A stretch of 64,000 nt of DNA from an uncultured Eubacteriales bacterium (GCA_900314845.1 OMWV01000034.1:62001-126000), one strand, 5' to 3'; positions 52,418 through 63,952 are shown, counted from the stretch's first letter. Made by a program: numbers and translations. The notes: generated by a model not told the origin, from the sequence alone.

Positions 52418-54508
52418 ATGGCAAAAGAATTCAAGAGCTACACAATGGAGCTTGCAGGCAGGACGCTCCGCGTTGATATCGGGCGTGTTGCGGCGCAGGC
52501 CAACGGAGCTGCTCTTATGTACTACGGCGACACAGCGGTGCTCTCAACAGCGACCGCTTCAGAGAAACCGCGTGAAGGAATAGATTTCTTCCCTCTCAGT
52601 GTAGACTATGAGGAGAAGATGTATTCCGTCGGAAAGATCCCCGGAGGATTTAACAAGCGTGAGGGTAAGGCAAGCGAGAACGCTGTCCTCACATGCCGTG
52701 TCATAGACCGCCCCATGAGACCCCTTTTCCCCAAGGATTACAGGAATGATGTTACACTGAGCAACCTTGTTCTCTGCGTTGATCCCGACTGCAGCCCCGA
52801 GTACACAGCTATGCTCGGCTCCGCTATCGCGACATCCATCTCGGATATCCCCTTTGCCGGCCCCTGCGCCATGACCCAGGTAGGCCTGATAGACGGAGAA
52901 TTTATTATAAATCCTACAAACGCCCAGAAGCAGGTTTCCGATCTGGCTCTCACGGTTGCTTCCACCCGCGAGAAGGTCATCATGATAGAGGCAGGCGCCA
53001 ATGAAGTGCCCGAGCAGACCATGATAGATGCCATTTTCAAGGCTCACGAGGTCAACCAGGAGATCATAAAGTTCATAGACAAGATCGTTGAGGAGTGCGG
53101 CAGGCCCAAGCATGACTATGAGCACTATGTCATCCCCGATGAACTGAACGAAGAGATGAAGAAGATCGTAACGCCCGAGGAGATGGAGGAAGCGGTCTTC
53201 ACAGATGAGAAGCAGAAGAGAGAAGCAAATATCAGCGCCATAAAGGACAGACTGGCAGAAGCATTTGCAGAGCATGAGGACTGGCTGTCCCTGATAGACG
53301 ACGCCGTATATCAGTATCAGAAGAAGACGGTCCGCAAGATGATCCTCAAGGATCACAAGCGCCCGGACGGCAGAGCCATCGATCAGATCCGTCCTCTGGC
53401 GGCAGAGATCGATCTCTTCGCAAGGACTCACGGCTCTTCCATGTTCACAAGAGGACAGACTCAGATCTGCAATGTATGCACCCTGGCTCCCCTTTCCGAG
53501 GCTCAGAGGATAGACGGACTCAACGAATTCATCACATCCAAGAGATATATGCACCAGTACAATTTCCCTTCCTATTCTGTAGGTGAGACAAAGCCCCAGA
53601 GAGGACCGGGACGCCGTGAGATCGGCCATGGTGCTCTTGCAGAGAGAGCTCTTATCCCTGTACTTCCTTCCGAGGAGGAATTCCCTTACGCGATCCGTAC
53701 GGTATCTGAGACATTTGAGTCAAACGGATCTACTTCTCAGGCAAGTATCTGCGCTTCCACCCTGTCTCTTATGGCAGCAGGCGTACCTATTAAGAAGCAG
53801 GTAGCCGGTATATCCTGCGGACTTGTGACAGGCGATACAGACGATGACTATATCGTGCTCACAGATATCCAGGGCCTGGAGGATTTCTTCGGCGACATGG
53901 ACTTTAAGGTAGCCGGAACTCATGACGGCATCACAGCGATCCAGATGGATATCAAGATCCATGGACTGACCCGTCCTATTATAGAGGAAGCGATCGCCAG
54001 GACAAAGCAGGCGAGAGAATATATCATCAATGAGATCATGACTCCCGTCATCGCCGAACCCAGGAAGGAGCTTTCCCCTTATGCTCCCAAGATAGAGCGC
54101 ATGAGCATAGACCCTTCCAAGATCGGTGAAGTTGTCGGCCCCAAGGGCAAGGTCATCAACCAGATCATAGACGAGACAGGAGTTAAGATAGATATCAGCG
54201 AGGATGGCCACGTATCCATCTGCGGTGTGGACAAGGAAGCCATAGACAAGGCAAAAGAGATCATTACCATGATCGTATCCGATTTCGAGGAAGGCAAGAT
54301 CTACACAGGCAAGGTCGTAAGCATAAAGGAATTTGGTGCTTTCCTTGAATTTGCGCCCGGCAGGGAAGGACTTGTCCATATCTCCAAGCTTGACAAGCGC
54401 CGCGTAAACCGGGTCGAGGATGTCCTCACCCTGGGCGACGTTATCCAGGTAAGGTGCATGGGCAAGGATAGAATGGGCCGTGTAAGCTTTTCAAAGAAAG
54501 ACGTCTGA
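52418..54508 (+). CDS. pnp: Polynucleotide phosphorylase
   Basis: 3'-5' phosphorolytic exoribonuclease. Two RNase PH-like halves, with FFPLSVDYEEKMYSVGKIPGGF and the second half DGRAIDQIRPLAAE to GDTDDDYIVLTDIQGLEDFFGDMDFKVAGT (split), then KH (VGPKGKVINQIIDETGV, about 565) and S1 (IYTGKVVSIKEFGAFLEF, about 625). 696 residues is typical. GAAGAAGGAG precedes the ATG. It follows rpsO after a 147-base gap with two hairpins. Confidence 0.98.
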   Translation: MAKEFKSYTMELAGRTLRVDIGRVAAQANGAALMYYGDTAVLSTATASEKPREGIDFFPLSVDYEEKMYSVGKIPGGFNKREGKASENAVLTCRVIDRPMRPLFPKDYRNDVTLSNLVLCVDPDCSPEYTAMLGSAIATSISDIPFAGPCAMTQVGLIDGEFIINPTNAQKQVSDLALTVASTREKVIMIEAGANEVPEQTMIDAIFKAHEVNQEIIKFIDKIVEECGRPKHDYEHYVIPDELNEEMKKIVTPEEMEEAVFTDEKQKREANISAIKDRLAEAFAEHEDWLSLIDDAVYQYQKKTVRKMILKDHKRPDGRAIDQIRPLAAEIDLFARTHGSSMFTRGQTQICNVCTLAPLSEAQRIDGLNEFITSKRYMHQYNFPSYSVGETKPQRGPGRREIGHGALAERALIPVLPSEEEFPYAIRTVSETFESNGSTSQASICASTLSLMAAGVPIKKQVAGISCGLVTGDTDDDYIVLTDIQGLEDFFGDMDFKVAGTHDGITAIQMDIKIHGLTRPIIEEAIARTKQAREYIINEIMTPVIAEPRKELSPYAPKIERMSIDPSKIGEVVGPKGKVINQIIDETGVKIDISEDGHVSICGVDKEAIDKAKEIITMIVSDFEEGKIYTGKVVSIKEFGAFLEFAPGREGLVHISKLDKRRVNRVEDVLTLGDVIQVRCMGKDRMGRVSFSKKDV

Positions 54509-54535
54509 TCGGGCAGAAAGTAAAGGAGACCTTTT

Positions 54536-54991
54536 ATGCTGGCAAGGATATGTCCCTTATGCGACAGTGTGATGACAAGACCTCACTATTGCGATACCTG
54601 CCATTCATTTGTATGGAAGCCCGATATGCTGGACATCCATTACAATGTGAATTCGGATGAGGGCAGGAAACTGGGCGGCATAGACTGCTCCAGCGGGAGC
54701 AGCCATGACAGGATAGATCACGGCAGACAGATCCTGAAGGAGAAGCTGAAAGACGAGAAGTACCGCCAGGACAGGGCCCGCGAGCAGAAGGCCTTTGAGG
54801 AGGACCATCTGGCTGGCGGCAGGGGCAAAAAGAAAAAAGGATCTGCCGCGCCATCGGGCGACCACGACGAGGTGTTCGGACAGGATAAGAAGCCGGCCGG
54901 GAAACAGGGCAGCGGAGGCTGTCTGACTTCTCTGATCGTTATCATCATCCTTCTGGCCTTTTTCTCCATAAACGGCTGCCCGGGAAGGTAA
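54536..54991 (+). CDS. Zinc-ribbon protein with C-terminal membrane anchor, hypothetical
   Basis: 151 residues. N-terminal CPLCDSVMTRPHYCDTC (residues 6-22) is a zinc ribbon. A charged linker rich in Lys, Glu and Gly follows, with one C-terminal membrane segment (about 127-146, SLIVIIILLAFFSI). The topology would be an N-terminal cytoplasmic domain with a tail anchor. I do not recognise a characterised family. AAGGAGA lies 6 bases before the ATG. It is 28 bases after pnp and followed by a terminator. Confidence 0.7.
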   Translation: MLARICPLCDSVMTRPHYCDTCHSFVWKPDMLDIHYNVNSDEGRKLGGIDCSSGSSHDRIDHGRQILKEKLKDEKYRQDRAREQKAFEEDHLAGGRGKKKKGSAAPSGDHDEVFGQDKKPAGKQGSGGCLTSLIVIIILLAFFSINGCPGR

Positions 54992-55026
54992 CTTAGTGAA
55001 TGAATAGACAATATTGAGATCTTTCG

Positions 55027-55075
55027 GGTCTCCCGATCACTGCGCTGTATCAGCGTATTTCGGGAGGCCTTTTTC
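55027..55075 (+). terminator. Branched terminator after the zinc-ribbon gene
   Basis: GGTCTCCCGA (55027-55036) pairs with TCGGGAGGCC (55060-55069), with an inner CGCTG/CAGCG stem, followed by TTTTT. Confidence 0.85.
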
Positions 55076-55149
55076 ATTTCCCCGAAAATCAGGAAGGCAG
55101 GCAGGGCTGATTGTCTGTTATTTCAAACAAGAATCAGGGTATATTTTCT

Positions 55150-55178
55150 TGACGGCATATACAAATTGTTATAAAATA
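55150..55178 (+). promoter_or_regulatory. nifJ promoter
   Basis: TTGACG (55150-55155), 17-base gap, TAAAAT (55173-55178). It gives a leader of about 65 bases. Confidence 0.8.
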
Positions 55179-55248
55179 AACGGAGAAGGCAAAAAGCCAA
55201 CATAGTCATGCTTATTGATATGGTCTATATAGAAAGGAGTACAATATC

Positions 55249-58200
55249 ATGGCAAAAGTTATGAAAACGATGGATGGTAATACCGCCGTTGCTTGGACTT
55301 CATATGCGTTCACTGAAGTAGCAGGCATCTTCCCTATTACCCCGTCATCACCTATGGCCGAGGTTACAGATGAGTGGGCTGCCAACGGCAGAAAGAACAT
55401 CTTCGGTCAGACAGTTAATGTAGTAGAGATGGAGTCTGAGGCTGGTGCAGCTGCAACAGTTCACGGTTCACTTTCTTCAGGTGCATTAACTACAACATAT
55501 ACAGCATCTCAGGGTCTTCTTCTTATGATCCCTGATATGTACAAGATCGCTGGTGAGCTTCTTCCCTGCGTTATCCACGTAAGCGCAAGAGCATTAGCTA
55601 TCCACGCTCTTAACATTTTCGGTGATCATTCTGATGTTATGGAGTGCCGTGCAACAGGTTTTGCTATGCTCTGTTCAAACTCCGTACAGGAAGCTATGGA
55701 TCTTACAGCAGTTGCTCATCTTGCAGCTATCAAGAGCAGAGTTCCTTTCCTTCACTTCTTCGATGGTTTCAGAACTTCTCATGAGATCCAGAAGGTTGAG
55801 TGTACAGACTATGATGAGCTCGCTAAGTTAGTTGATTACGATGCACTTGCTGAGTTCAGAAGAAACTGCCTGAACCCTGAGCATCCTCAGATCAGAGGTA
55901 CTGCTGAGAACCCTGATATTTACTTCCAGCGCCGTGAGGCATCCAACAAGTTCTATGACGCAGTTCCCGGTATCGTAGAAGAGTACCTTGACAAGGTAAG
56001 CAAGATGACAGGCCGTGACTACAAGCTCTTCAACTACTATGGCGCTCCCGATGCAGAGAACGTTATCATCGCTATGGGCTCCATGTGCGAGGCAGCTGAG
56101 GAAGTTATCGATTACCTTACAGCTAAGGGCGAGAAGGTTGGTATCGTTAAGGTTCACCTTTACAGACCTTTCTGTGCTGATAAGCTCTTCGAAGCTATCC
56201 CTGCAACAGTTAAGAGAATCGCTGTTATGGATAGAGATAAGGAAGTTACAGCTTATGGCGAGCCTCTTTACACTGATGTCTGTGCAGCAGCATATCAGAT
56301 GCACAAGACATATGAGATCGTAGGCGGACGTTATGGCCTTGGTTCCAAGGATGTAACACCTGGTTCTATCCTCGCTATCTATGACAACCTCAAGGCTGAG
56401 AAGCCCATGAATGACTTCTCCGTAGGCATCATCGATGATGTTACCCATAAGTCACTTCCTCTTCACGAAGAGGTTGACGTAGCTCCTGCAGGCGCTAAGA
56501 GCTGTATCTTCTGGGGTCTCGGCTCCGATGGTACTGTTGGTGCCAACAAGAACTCCATCAAGATCATTGGTGACCATACCGATATGTATGCTCAGGCATA
56601 TTTCTCATATGACTCCAAGAAGTCCGGTGGTCTTACAAGATCTCATCTCCGTTTCGGAAAGAATCCGATCAAGTCTACATACCTCATCAGGAAGGCAGAC
56701 TTCATCGCTTGTCATAACCAGGCATACATCCATATGTATGACAACATCCTTACAGACCTCAAGGAAGGCGGTACATTCCTCTTCAACACGATCTGGACTC
56801 CTGAGGAGCTGGACAAGAATCTTCCTTCCCATGTTAAGCATGAACTGGCTCAGAAGCATGCAAACTTCTACACCATCGATGCTGTAAAGGTTGACCAGGA
56901 ACTCGGCCTCAACGGCAAGACAAACGCGGTTCTTCAGGCAGCATTCTTCAAGCTTGCTGACATCATTCCTATCGATACAGCTGTTAAGTATATGAAGGAA
57001 ATGATCGTTCACTCCTATGGCAAGAAGGGCGAGGCTGTTGTTAACAAGAACTTCGCAGCTGTAGATGCAGGTCTTGAGGGTATCGTTAAGATCGATATTC
57101 CTGAGAGCTGGGCTACATGTCCTGACGATCCGGCTCCGGAAATCGATGAGAGCATCCCTGAGTTCGTAAGGAACGTTGTAATCCCTATGAACGCTACAAG
57201 AGGCGATGATCTTCCAATCTCCGCATTCAACGGCCGTGAGGATGGTTCATTCCCGAGCGGAACAACTCAGTATGAGAAGCGCGGCGTTGCAGTTATGGTT
57301 CCCGAGTGGGACGGCACAAAGTGCATCCAGTGCAACCAGTGCTCATATGTTTGCCCTCATGCAACGATCAGACCTTTCCTTCTTACAGATGAGGAAGTAA
57401 AGGCAGCTCCCGAGGGATTCGGAGCAGTTGCAGGTAAGGCACAGATCAAAGATAAGTTCCAGTACAAGATGCAGCTTTCACCGCTCGATTGCCTCGGATG
57501 CGGCAGCTGTGCTCAGATCTGCCCTGCTAAGGCACTCACAATGGTACCTCTTGATCAGGGTATGAAGGAAGCTGACAACTGGACATACGCAATCGGCCTT
57601 GCAAAGAAGGAGAATCCTATGGACAAGTACTCCGTTAAGGGTTCACAGTTCGAGCAGCCTCTGTTCGAGTTCTCCGGCGCATGCGCAGGCTGCGGCGAGA
57701 CTCCTTACATCAAGCTCATCACTCAGCTCTTCGGTGACAGAATGATGATCGCTAACGCAACAGGATGTACATCCATTTACGGTGCATCTGCTCCTTCCAT
57801 GCCTTACACGACAAATGAGAAGGGTCAGGGTCCTGCATGGTGCAACTCCCTGTTCGAGGATAACGGCGAGTTCGGTCTTGGTATGCTCCTCGGCGAGAAG
57901 CAGAGAAGAGAGCGTCTTGCTGATCATGTAAAGCAGCTCATCGAGCTCGGCGAGCTCAAGGATGAGGCTCAGGCATGGCTTGACACATTCAATGACGGTG
58001 ATGCTTCCAAGGCAACATCTGCAGCACTTCTTGCAGCAGCTAAGGCTTACAGCGGCAGCAATGCTGATGTAAAGGCTATCTGCGATGATATCATCGTTGG
58101 ATATGACCTCCTTGTTAAGAAGTCACAGTGGTGCTTCGGTGGTGATGGCTGGGCATACGATATCGGTTACAACGGTGTTGATGCAGCTCTCGCTTCCGGT

Positions 58201-58779
58201 GAAGATATCAATATCTTCGTTGTAGATACTGAAGTTTACTCCAACACAGGCGGCCAGTCTTCCAAGGCTACTCCTGCAGGCGCTGTTGCTAAGTTCAACG
58301 CAGGCGGCAAGAAGCAGAGGAAGAAAGACCTCGGTCTCATGGCTTCCAACTATGGCTATGTATACTGCGCTCAGGTTTGCATGGGCTCAGATATGAACCA
58401 GTTTGTAAAGGCTATCAAGGAAGCAGAAGCTTACCATGGTCCTTCAATCGTTATCGCATATGCTCCTTGTATCAACCATGGTATCAAGGGCGGCATGACT
58501 ATCTCTCAGAGAAGAGAGAAGGAAGCTGTTGAGTGCGGTTACTGGCAGTGCTGGAGATACAATCCGGAACTCAAGAAGGAAGGAAAGAATCCTTTCACTC
58601 TTGACTCCAAGAAAGCTCCTCAGTGGGATAAGTTCCATGACTTCCTGCTTGCAGAGGTTCGTTACAGGTCTCTCAAGATCGGATTCCCTGATATTGCAGA
58701 AGAGATGTATGCAAAGACTCAGGCCGATGCTAAGGAAAGATATGAGGGCTATGTAGCTAGATCACAGACAACTATCTGA
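55249..58779 (+). CDS. nifJ: Pyruvate:ferredoxin (flavodoxin) oxidoreductase
   Basis: Oxidises pyruvate to acetyl-CoA and CO2 with reduction of ferredoxin, the central energy step of clostridial fermentation. One 1176-residue chain. Pyruvate-binding domain at the start (MDGNTAVAWTSYAFTEVAGIFPITPSSPMAE, split), coenzyme A domain, two 4Fe-4S motifs (CIQCNQCSYVCPHA and CLGCGSCAQICPAKAL, near 685-760), the proximal cluster cysteines (CAGCGETPY, ANATGCTS), and thiamine pyrophosphate site GGDGWAYDIGYNG. Strong bias to gct/gtt/ctt codons marks very high expression. AGAAAGGAG precedes the ATG. Confidence 0.98.
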   Translation: MAKVMKTMDGNTAVAWTSYAFTEVAGIFPITPSSPMAEVTDEWAANGRKNIFGQTVNVVEMESEAGAAATVHGSLSSGALTTTYTASQGLLLMIPDMYKIAGELLPCVIHVSARALAIHALNIFGDHSDVMECRATGFAMLCSNSVQEAMDLTAVAHLAAIKSRVPFLHFFDGFRTSHEIQKVECTDYDELAKLVDYDALAEFRRNCLNPEHPQIRGTAENPDIYFQRREASNKFYDAVPGIVEEYLDKVSKMTGRDYKLFNYYGAPDAENVIIAMGSMCEAAEEVIDYLTAKGEKVGIVKVHLYRPFCADKLFEAIPATVKRIAVMDRDKEVTAYGEPLYTDVCAAAYQMHKTYEIVGGRYGLGSKDVTPGSILAIYDNLKAEKPMNDFSVGIIDDVTHKSLPLHEEVDVAPAGAKSCIFWGLGSDGTVGANKNSIKIIGDHTDMYAQAYFSYDSKKSGGLTRSHLRFGKNPIKSTYLIRKADFIACHNQAYIHMYDNILTDLKEGGTFLFNTIWTPEELDKNLPSHVKHELAQKHANFYTIDAVKVDQELGLNGKTNAVLQAAFFKLADIIPIDTAVKYMKEMIVHSYGKKGEAVVNKNFAAVDAGLEGIVKIDIPESWATCPDDPAPEIDESIPEFVRNVVIPMNATRGDDLPISAFNGREDGSFPSGTTQYEKRGVAVMVPEWDGTKCIQCNQCSYVCPHATIRPFLLTDEEVKAAPEGFGAVAGKAQIKDKFQYKMQLSPLDCLGCGSCAQICPAKALTMVPLDQGMKEADNWTYAIGLAKKENPMDKYSVKGSQFEQPLFEFSGACAGCGETPYIKLITQLFGDRMMIANATGCTSIYGASAPSMPYTTNEKGQGPAWCNSLFEDNGEFGLGMLLGEKQRRERLADHVKQLIELGELKDEAQAWLDTFNDGDASKATSAALLAAAKAYSGSNADVKAICDDIIVGYDLLVKKSQWCFGGDGWAYDIGYNGVDAALASGEDINIFVVDTEVYSNTGGQSSKATPAGAVAKFNAGGKKQRKKDLGLMASNYGYVYCAQVCMGSDMNQFVKAIKEAEAYHGPSIVIAYAPCINHGIKGGMTISQRREKEAVECGYWQCWRYNPELKKEGKNPFTLDSKKAPQWDKFHDFLLAEVRYRSLKIGFPDIAEEMYAKTQADAKERYEGYVARSQTTI

Positions 58780-58813
58780 TGATAGGCGCCTGAAGATTTC
58801 AGCACGATATTCT

Positions 58814-58842
58814 CTCCCCGGTGTGTATGCACCGGGGAGTTT
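58814..58842 (+). terminator. nifJ terminator
   Basis: CTCCCCGGTG (58814-58823) pairs with CACCGGGGAG (58830-58839), followed by TTTCTGTTT. Confidence 0.88.
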
Positions 58843-58856
58843 CTGTTTATAAAAAA

Positions 58857-59336
58857 ATGAAGATCAGTATCATTGCAGTCGGAAAAATAAAAGAAAAGTT
58901 TTACAGGCAGGCAGTTGAGGAATATTCCAAGAGGCTTTCTGCCTATTGCAGCCTGGATATCACAGAGATTGCCGATGAAAAGACACCGGACAGAGCTTCT
59001 GCCAAGGAAGAGACCATGATAAAGGACACCGAGGGCAGAAGGATAGAGAAGGCCATACCGGAAGGCGCCTGGGTCATAGCGCTTGCCCTTGACGGGAAGA
59101 TGACGGATTCCCCCGGATTGGCTGATAAAATTGAAAAACTTACGGTAGGCGGGAAAAGCCATATCGTATTTATCATAGGAGGATCACTGGGATTGTCGGA
59201 TGAAGTGCTGAAAAAGGCAGATGAAAAACTTAGTTTTTCCCTGCTTACTTTTCCTCATCAGCTGATGAGAGTCATACTTCTGGAGCAGATCTACAGAAGC
59301 TTCCGCATCATCAGAGGAGAACCTTATCATAAATAA
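58857..59336 (+). CDS. rlmH: 23S rRNA (pseudouridine-1915-N3)-methyltransferase
   Basis: SPOUT methyltransferase that acts on the 70S ribosome. Start MKISIIAVGKIKEKFY, knot motifs ALALDGKMTDS, HIVFIIGGSLGLSDEV and LTFPHQLMRVILLEQIYRSFRI (split). 159 residues is exact for the family. ATG 58857 is preceded only by A-rich sequence. The frame extends to 58821, inside the terminator. The C-terminal GEPYHK is typical. Confidence 0.97.
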   Translation: MKISIIAVGKIKEKFYRQAVEEYSKRLSAYCSLDITEIADEKTPDRASAKEETMIKDTEGRRIEKAIPEGAWVIALALDGKMTDSPGLADKIEKLTVGGKSHIVFIIGGSLGLSDEVLKKADEKLSFSLLTFPHQLMRVILLEQIYRSFRIIRGEPYHK

Positions 59337-59337
59337 T

Positions 59338-59376
59338 TTGAATTGATATTCTATCTGTGTTACAATGTGTGTAACA
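59338..59376 (+). promoter_or_regulatory. Promoter and candidate operator of the Clp operon
   Basis: TTGAAT (59338-59343), 17-base gap, TACAAT (59361-59366). An inverted repeat TGTTAC (59358-59363), 7 bases, GTAACA (59371-59376), covers the -10 and likely start. This is the expected placement for autorepression by the GntR product. No CtsR heptad repeat or CIRCE was found here. Confidence 0.7.
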
Positions 59377-59389
59377 ATATTCGGCCTTA

Positions 59390-59407
59390 GGCTCTGGCAA
59401 AAGAGCC
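59390..59407 (+). promoter_or_regulatory. Leader hairpin of the Clp operon
   Basis: GGCTCT (59390-59395) pairs with AGAGCC (59402-59407) in the leader, upstream of GAGGAAGG. It is short and its role is unknown. Confidence 0.4.
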
Positions 59408-59431
59408 GTAAGAAGAGGAAGGTTGGAGCAT

Positions 59432-59839
59432 ATGATATTGGAGATAGATTTTAACAGTGATGAAGCTCTCTACATTCAGCTGCGCAATCAGATCGTGATC
59501 GGGATAGCGACGTCCCAGCTGTGCGCGGGTGATTCTCTGCCGTCTGTCAGACAGCTGGCTGACAGCATAGGGATCAATATGCACACGGTCAACAAGGCAT
59601 ACTCCGTGCTCAGGCAGGAGGGATTTGTCAAGCTTGACCGCCGCAAGGGAGCCGTGATCGCGATAGACTGCGATAAGGAGCTGGCAAGACAGAAGCTGGC
59701 AGAGGAGCTGCAGGTGATCCTGGCCGGCGCCATGTGCAAAGGATTTTCCAGAGAGGAGATCCATAACCTGGTAGACTATATCTATGATTATTATCAGGGT
59801 TCTTCTGATGAGAATGGAGGAGAAAATCATGCTTTGTGA
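59432..59839 (+). CDS. GntR family regulator, YtrA type, first gene of the Clp operon
   Basis: 135 residues. N-terminal GntR winged helix LYIQLRNQIVIGIATSQLCAGDSLPSVRQLADSIGINMHTVNKAY (split; recognition helix INMHTVNKAYSVL) and a short helical C-terminal part, as in the YtrA subfamily. ATG 59432 follows GGAG. The stop lies 11 bases inside mcsA. It takes the position of ctsR in the classical ctsR-mcsA-mcsB-clpC operon. The inverted repeat at the promoter is a likely binding site. CtsR itself is not in the window. Confidence 0.9.
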   Translation: MILEIDFNSDEALYIQLRNQIVIGIATSQLCAGDSLPSVRQLADSIGINMHTVNKAYSVLRQEGFVKLDRRKGAVIAIDCDKELARQKLAEELQVILAGAMCKGFSREEIHNLVDYIYDYYQGSSDENGGENHAL

Positions 59840-60455
59840 CAGATGCCATGAGAATGAGGCTGTCGTTTCTATCGTTGAGATAACGGACGGGAAGGAACAG
59901 ACTCTGAATCTGTGCAGAGAGTGCGCGGCAAAGAGCGCCAGCAAAGGGATCACGGTCATGCATCTGCCGGGCAGTTCTTTTCTCGGCGATATCCTGGCTG
60001 GGATGCTGGGACTTGATGCGGCAGAGGAAGAGAAGGAGCCGGTTGACAGAGGCGAAGACCTGAAGAAGAATAATATTGTCTGCCCGACCTGCGGCAGGAC
60101 ATATGATGAATTTATGAAGTACGGGACATTTGGCTGCCCGGATTGTTATAAGACATTCAGCTTTCTGCTGGACGGTTATATGAAGAAGGTTCAGGAGAGC
60201 AGTCAGCACGCGGGCAAGCACCCCCGGTTCAGCGGGGAAACTGTGCATATCCCTGACATAGAGCTCGCAGACAGCGGGAAGGGGGACAAGTCTTCCGGTC
60301 AGGAAGGCCCCATAGCGATAACCGTGGACAGAGACTCCAGCATTGAGGAACTGAAAGCTGCTCTTAAGAGGGCTGTGGACAGGGAAGAATATGAGGATGC
60401 TGCCCGGATAAGGGATATGATCCGAGCGTGTGAAGGAGAAACGGGCAATGCATAA
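59829..60455 (+). CDS. mcsA: Protein-arginine kinase activator McsA
   Basis: 208 residues. Zinc-binding pairs CDRC (3-6) and CREC (about 29), then CPTCGRTYDEF and GCPDCYKTF (about 80-115), all intact, and a C-terminal UVR domain (SIEELKAALKRAVDREEYEDAARIRD, split). McsA activates the arginine kinase McsB and works with ClpC. ATG 59829 follows GGAGGAG. Earlier in-frame codons would overlap gntR by more. Translationally coupled on both sides (11-base overlap with the regulator gene, 8-base overlap with mcsB). Confidence 0.92.
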   Translation: MLCDRCHENEAVVSIVEITDGKEQTLNLCRECAAKSASKGITVMHLPGSSFLGDILAGMLGLDAAEEEKEPVDRGEDLKKNNIVCPTCGRTYDEFMKYGTFGCPDCYKTFSFLLDGYMKKVQESSQHAGKHPRFSGETVHIPDIELADSGKGDKSSGQEGPIAITVDRDSSIEELKAALKRAVDREEYEDAARIRDMIRACEGETGNA

Positions 60456-61485
60456 GTGGTATGAGGATAGAGAATGTTCCGAAGGAGTGGTCATAGGCGG
60501 TCAGGTCTGCCTGGTCAGGAATATCTCGGGATATTCTTTTGAGAGCAGGATGGATCCGCAGGACCAGGAGGAATTGAGAGAAAAGGTTTTCGAGGCTGTC
60601 AGGGAAGAGGAGAGCAGGCTGGGACTTTACTTTGAGGAGAGGGACCTGTCAGATCTGAGCGGCTGTTCAAGGACTTCCCTGATCGGGAGACTTGCCATAC
60701 CGCCTCTTATGCTGGGAACTTCCGAGAAGGTGGGCCTTTTGCTGACACCGGATGAGGCGGTCAGTATCCTGGTCAACGGGACAGAGCATATCTGTATCCA
60801 GGTATCCTGCCCGGGCAAGCATATCAGCCAGGCATATGAGACAGCTCAGAGGGTAGATGACGCTCTCAATGCGCATCTTGCCTATGCTTTCAGTGACAGG
60901 TACGGTTATCTGACGGCCAGTCCTCTTTATACAGGGACAGGTCTGATGGCTTCCTATCTGCTTCATCTGCCCTACCTTGAGAGAAGCAGCCTTACGGGGA
61001 CTTACTCCAAGGAGCTGGCCAGATTCGGCTTCACGCTGCGGGGGCATTTTCACGGAAGCAGCAGCGCGCCGGGCCAGATATACAGGATAAAGAATTCCAG
61101 GACTCTGGGCATGTCTGAGATCGAGCTGATCGCGTCTCTGGAAAGGCTGACGGACCAGATCAGCTCCAGTGAGGAGAAGACCCGGAGCGAGAGGGACAAG
61201 GATCAGGAAGAGATAGAGACAGATCAGACATACAGGGCCTACGGTCTTCTGAAATATGCCAGGGAACTGGACTTTGATGAGACACTGGAGTACCTGTCCT
61301 ATGTGCGCAGCGGCTGCCAGAATCATATCTGGGACTGCTCCGGGGATATGGATATATTTTCTCTCATGATCGGCATGCAGGACGCGGTCCTGATATCGGG
61401 GCATGGAGAGGAAGAAGAAGGGGAGAAGGCGGATGTGAGAAGAGCCCGCTATATCCGAAGGCTTCTTCCCGGTCTGGAAGCCTGA
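60448..61485 (+). CDS. mcsB: McsB-like protein, guanido kinase fold with altered active site
   Basis: 345 residues align along the full length of protein-arginine kinase McsB (YGYLT, GTGL, RTLGMSE, YRAYGLLKYARELD, RRARYIRRLLPG). Known catalytic motifs are changed. The ATP-binding SSRIRLAR is GGQVCLVR here (residues 17-24), NEEDH with the catalytic Glu is NGTEH (110-114), CPTNVGTGLRAS is SPLYTGTGLMAS (158-169), and GEGSEA is HGSSSA. Most phosphate-binding arginines and the catalytic Glu are thus missing. The gene is intact and coupled to mcsA and clpC, so it is likely an adaptor without kinase activity. ATG 60448 follows GAAGGAGA. Confidence 0.88.
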   Translation: MHKWYEDRECSEGVVIGGQVCLVRNISGYSFESRMDPQDQEELREKVFEAVREEESRLGLYFEERDLSDLSGCSRTSLIGRLAIPPLMLGTSEKVGLLLTPDEAVSILVNGTEHICIQVSCPGKHISQAYETAQRVDDALNAHLAYAFSDRYGYLTASPLYTGTGLMASYLLHLPYLERSSLTGTYSKELARFGFTLRGHFHGSSSAPGQIYRIKNSRTLGMSEIELIASLERLTDQISSSEEKTRSERDKDQEEIETDQTYRAYGLLKYARELDFDETLEYLSYVRSGCQNHIWDCSGDMDIFSLMIGMQDAVLISGHGEEEEGEKADVRRARYIRRLLPGLEA

Positions 61486-61498
61486 CAGGAGGTAAAAA

Positions 61499-63952
<2,454 letters not shown>

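Noticed and set aside
59338..59431. CtsR box or CIRCE in front of the Clp operon
   Set aside because: I looked for the CtsR heptad GGTCAAA and for TTAGCACTC and found neither. Only the TGTTAC/GTAACA repeat is there.
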